Positions 62,671 through 64,000 of a stretch of DNA of 64,000 bases are shown one piece after another. The stretch spans positions 6,228,501-6,292,500 of the forward strand of contig NZ_CP067102.1 of NCBI RefSeq assembly GCF_016616885.1, read 5' to 3'. A program made the position numbers and the translations under genes. The notes below the pieces were generated by a model that saw only the letters and a list, made by a program, of their open reading frames with translations, did not search any database and was not told the origin of the DNA. Position 1 is the stretch's first letter. The number at the start of each line of letters is the position of its first letter. The DNA comes from Bradyrhizobium diazoefficiens (GTDB lineage Bacteria; Pseudomonadota; Alphaproteobacteria; Rhizobiales; Xanthobacteraceae).

Positions 62671-62810
62671 TGGTTTCCTCCGTTCGGCTGGCGGCACCAT
62701 AGAGCAGCGGGACTGGCTTGAGAAGCACCGCTTAAGCGGCACTGGCCATTTGGCCTTTCGGCGCAATAGCATGCGCCCACAACAACAAACTTTGATGGGG
62801 AGGATCATCC

Positions 62811-63260
62811 ATGAATCGCCTTGCAGCCGCGCTGTCGCTCACCGCTGCCTTTGTCGCGGGATGCGGCGCAACCCACCTGCTGCGGCCGGCGCTGGCCGCC
62901 GAGAGCATCACCCCGCAAATCATCCATACCAGTGAGATGGAAGGCGACGCGCTGGGGGACGCCAACAAGGTCGGCTACCGCTCCAAGACGTTCATGGTTG
63001 CCGATGGTGCCACCGTCTCGATCCAGGTCGGCAACGTGCCCAAGCACATGCACCCCAACACCAACGAGATCCAGTACATCCTGGAGGGCACCGGGACGAT
63101 CTGGTTCGGCGACAAGGAGGTGACGGTGAAACCGGGCGACCTCGTCATCATCCCCAAGGGCACGGCGCATGGCGGCACCAAGCCGATCAGCGGTCAGGTC
63201 AAGGCGATCGCGATCAAGACGCCGCCGCAAGCGCCCGACGACGTCAAGCTGCTTGATTGA
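62811..63260 (+). CDS. Exported cupin-domain protein (possible lipoprotein)
   Basis: 149 residues behind GGGGAGGATC. N-terminus MNRLAAALSLTAAFVAGCGA has a lipobox-like VAGC, so it may be lipid-anchored. The single cupin: HMHPNTNEIQYILEGTGTIW (metal His and Glu) and PGDLVIIPKGTAHGG (second motif His). Small cupins of this type bind a metal and a small organic ligand. It is divergent from the NitT-type binding-protein gene (140-base gap) and converges with the permease gene (44 bases). Confidence 0.88.
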   Translation: MNRLAAALSLTAAFVAGCGATHLLRPALAAESITPQIIHTSEMEGDALGDANKVGYRSKTFMVADGATVSIQVGNVPKHMHPNTNEIQYILEGTGTIWFGDKEVTVKPGDLVIIPKGTAHGGTKPISGQVKAIAIKTPPQAPDDVKLLD

Positions 63261-63304
63261 GCATTTGCGGTCGGGCTCGCGCAGATGCGCGGTCCCGTTT
63301 TGCG

Positions 63305-64000
63305 TTAACCGCGCCCATCCACGGTTGGCCGCCAGACGAGTAGCCTCCGCTCCACCAACGTCACCCCGAAGTCGATCAGGATGACGAAGGCCGACAGCAC
63401 GAACATGCCGGCGAACACGCCGGCGACGTCGAATATGCCTTCGGCCTGCTGGATCAGATAGCCGAGGCCTGCCGCCGATCCCAGATATTCGCCGACGACG
63501 GCGCCGACAACAGCGAAACCCACAGACGTGTGCAGTGAGGAAAACATCCACGACAGCGCCGACGGCCAATAGACGTGCCGCATCAACTGCCCCTCGCTCA
63601 TGCCGAGCATGCGGCCATTGTCGAGCACGGTGCGGCTGACCTCCTTGACGCCTTGGTAGACGTTGAAGAACACGATGAAGAACACCAGCGTCACGCCGAG
63701 CGCGACCTTGGACCAGATGCCGAGCCCGAGCCACAGCGCGAAGATCGGCGCCAGCACGACGCGCGGCAGTGCGTTGGCCATCTTCACGTAGGGGTCGAAC
63801 ACCGCGGCAACCAGCGGCTGCCGCGCAAACCAGAAGCCGACCAGCACACCGGCAACCGAGCCGATCACGAAGGCGAGAATGGATTCCCAGAGCGTGATTG
63901 CGAGATGCTTCCAGATCACGCCACTCGCGAACCACTTCACGATCTGGCTGAACACATCGACGGGATTGGAGAAGAAGAATGGCGGCAGCAGGATTTTTCC
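63305..64000 (-). CDS. NitT/TauT-type ABC permease (5' end outside the window)
   Basis: At least 231 residues; the frame stays open to the right edge (GKILLPPFFFSNPVDVFSQI), so the start is outside. Hydrophobic with the SsuC/TauC signature LGLGIWSKVALGVTLVFFIV and the coupling loop DNGRMLGMSEGQLMRHVYWP, then AVVGEYLGSAAGLGYLIQQA. It should partner the NitT/TauT binding protein at 61645; the ATPase is not in view and is probably beyond the edge. Confidence 0.9.
   Translation of the reverse strand, partial: GKILLPPFFFSNPVDVFSQIVKWFASGVIWKHLAITLWESILAFVIGSVAGVLVGFWFARQPLVAAVFDPYVKMANALPRVVLAPIFALWLGLGIWSKVALGVTLVFFIVFFNVYQGVKEVSRTVLDNGRMLGMSEGQLMRHVYWPSALSWMFSSLHTSVGFAVVGAVVGEYLGSAAGLGYLIQQAEGIFDVAGVFAGMFVLSAFVILIDFGVTLVERRLLVWRPTVDGRG

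Overview
The window looks like chromosomal DNA of a Bradyrhizobium-type alphaproteobacterium. The evidence is high GC, the density of ABC-type uptake systems (two LivHM-type branched-chain systems, one ribose-type sugar system, one NitT/TauT system), Spy/CpxP-LTXXQ and TTT-family proteins, and short palindromic intergenic repeats typical of that genus. No phage, IS element, CRISPR array or rRNA was found; one tRNA-Lys(CTT) is present. The species call is an inference from gene content only.

Layout. 1-3.6 kb (minus): a chromate/redox cluster made of a rhodanese (ChrB-like) remnant, a PepSY-like protein, a DUF1259 protein, two tiny ORFs, ChrA and a beta-propeller protein cut by the left edge. 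4.0-6.4 kb (plus): an ATP-grasp gene tightly coupled to a FetA/FetB-like iron-export pair. 6.7-9.1 kb: tRNA-Lys, a Spy/CpxP protein, an orphan DctP. 9.1-10.9 kb (minus): leuA behind a Leu-rich leader peptide with overlapping alternative hairpins. 11.4-16.1 kb: a small membrane protein, a Tat-exported SMP-30 lactonase, a GNAT protein, ddlA and an FAD oxidoreductase. 16.3-22.2 kb (plus): a LivHM system with fused LivGF, bracketed by two near-duplicate binding proteins. 22.4-28.1 kb: an SMP-30 lactonase converging on a four-gene sugar ABC operon. 28.6-33.7 kb: an orphan binding protein, two tiny ORFs, a Gfo/Idh/MocA dehydrogenase, a short RlpA, a CmcJ/NvfI oxidoreductase and a Gly/Tyr-rich fragment. 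33.9-36.6 kb: glgCA.

36.7-44.5 kb mixes a DODA-type dioxygenase, a carboxylesterase homologue lacking its catalytic Ser and His, a frameshifted Baeyer-Villiger monooxygenase-esterase fusion, a lipoprotein RlpA and several small conserved proteins. 44.7-47.6 kb is a BlaI/M56 (BlaR1-like) sensor pair whose peptidase carries a VHL-like beta domain and a repeated C-terminal module. Then come NAD-malic enzyme, a TTT binding-protein pseudogene (in-frame amber), a large MscS channel, a broken HExxH-protein gene and an exported metallo-beta-lactamase-fold protein. 55.2-60.8 kb (minus) is a second complete Liv operon ending in ppk2. The right end holds a NUDIX protein, a NitT/TauT binding protein and its probable permease (cut by the edge), with a convergent cupin gene between them.

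Read as a whole, this is a scavenging and regulatory region: several solute uptake systems, lactonases and dehydrogenases for sugar acids, glycogen synthesis, and stress or metal functions. Three genes are clearly broken, one long fusion is frameshifted, and one enzyme homologue has lost catalytic residues. The most notable items are the leuA attenuator, the VHL-like domain in the M56 sensor, the ATP-grasp/FetAB operon, the BVMO-esterase frameshift and several small genes read directly from the sequence.
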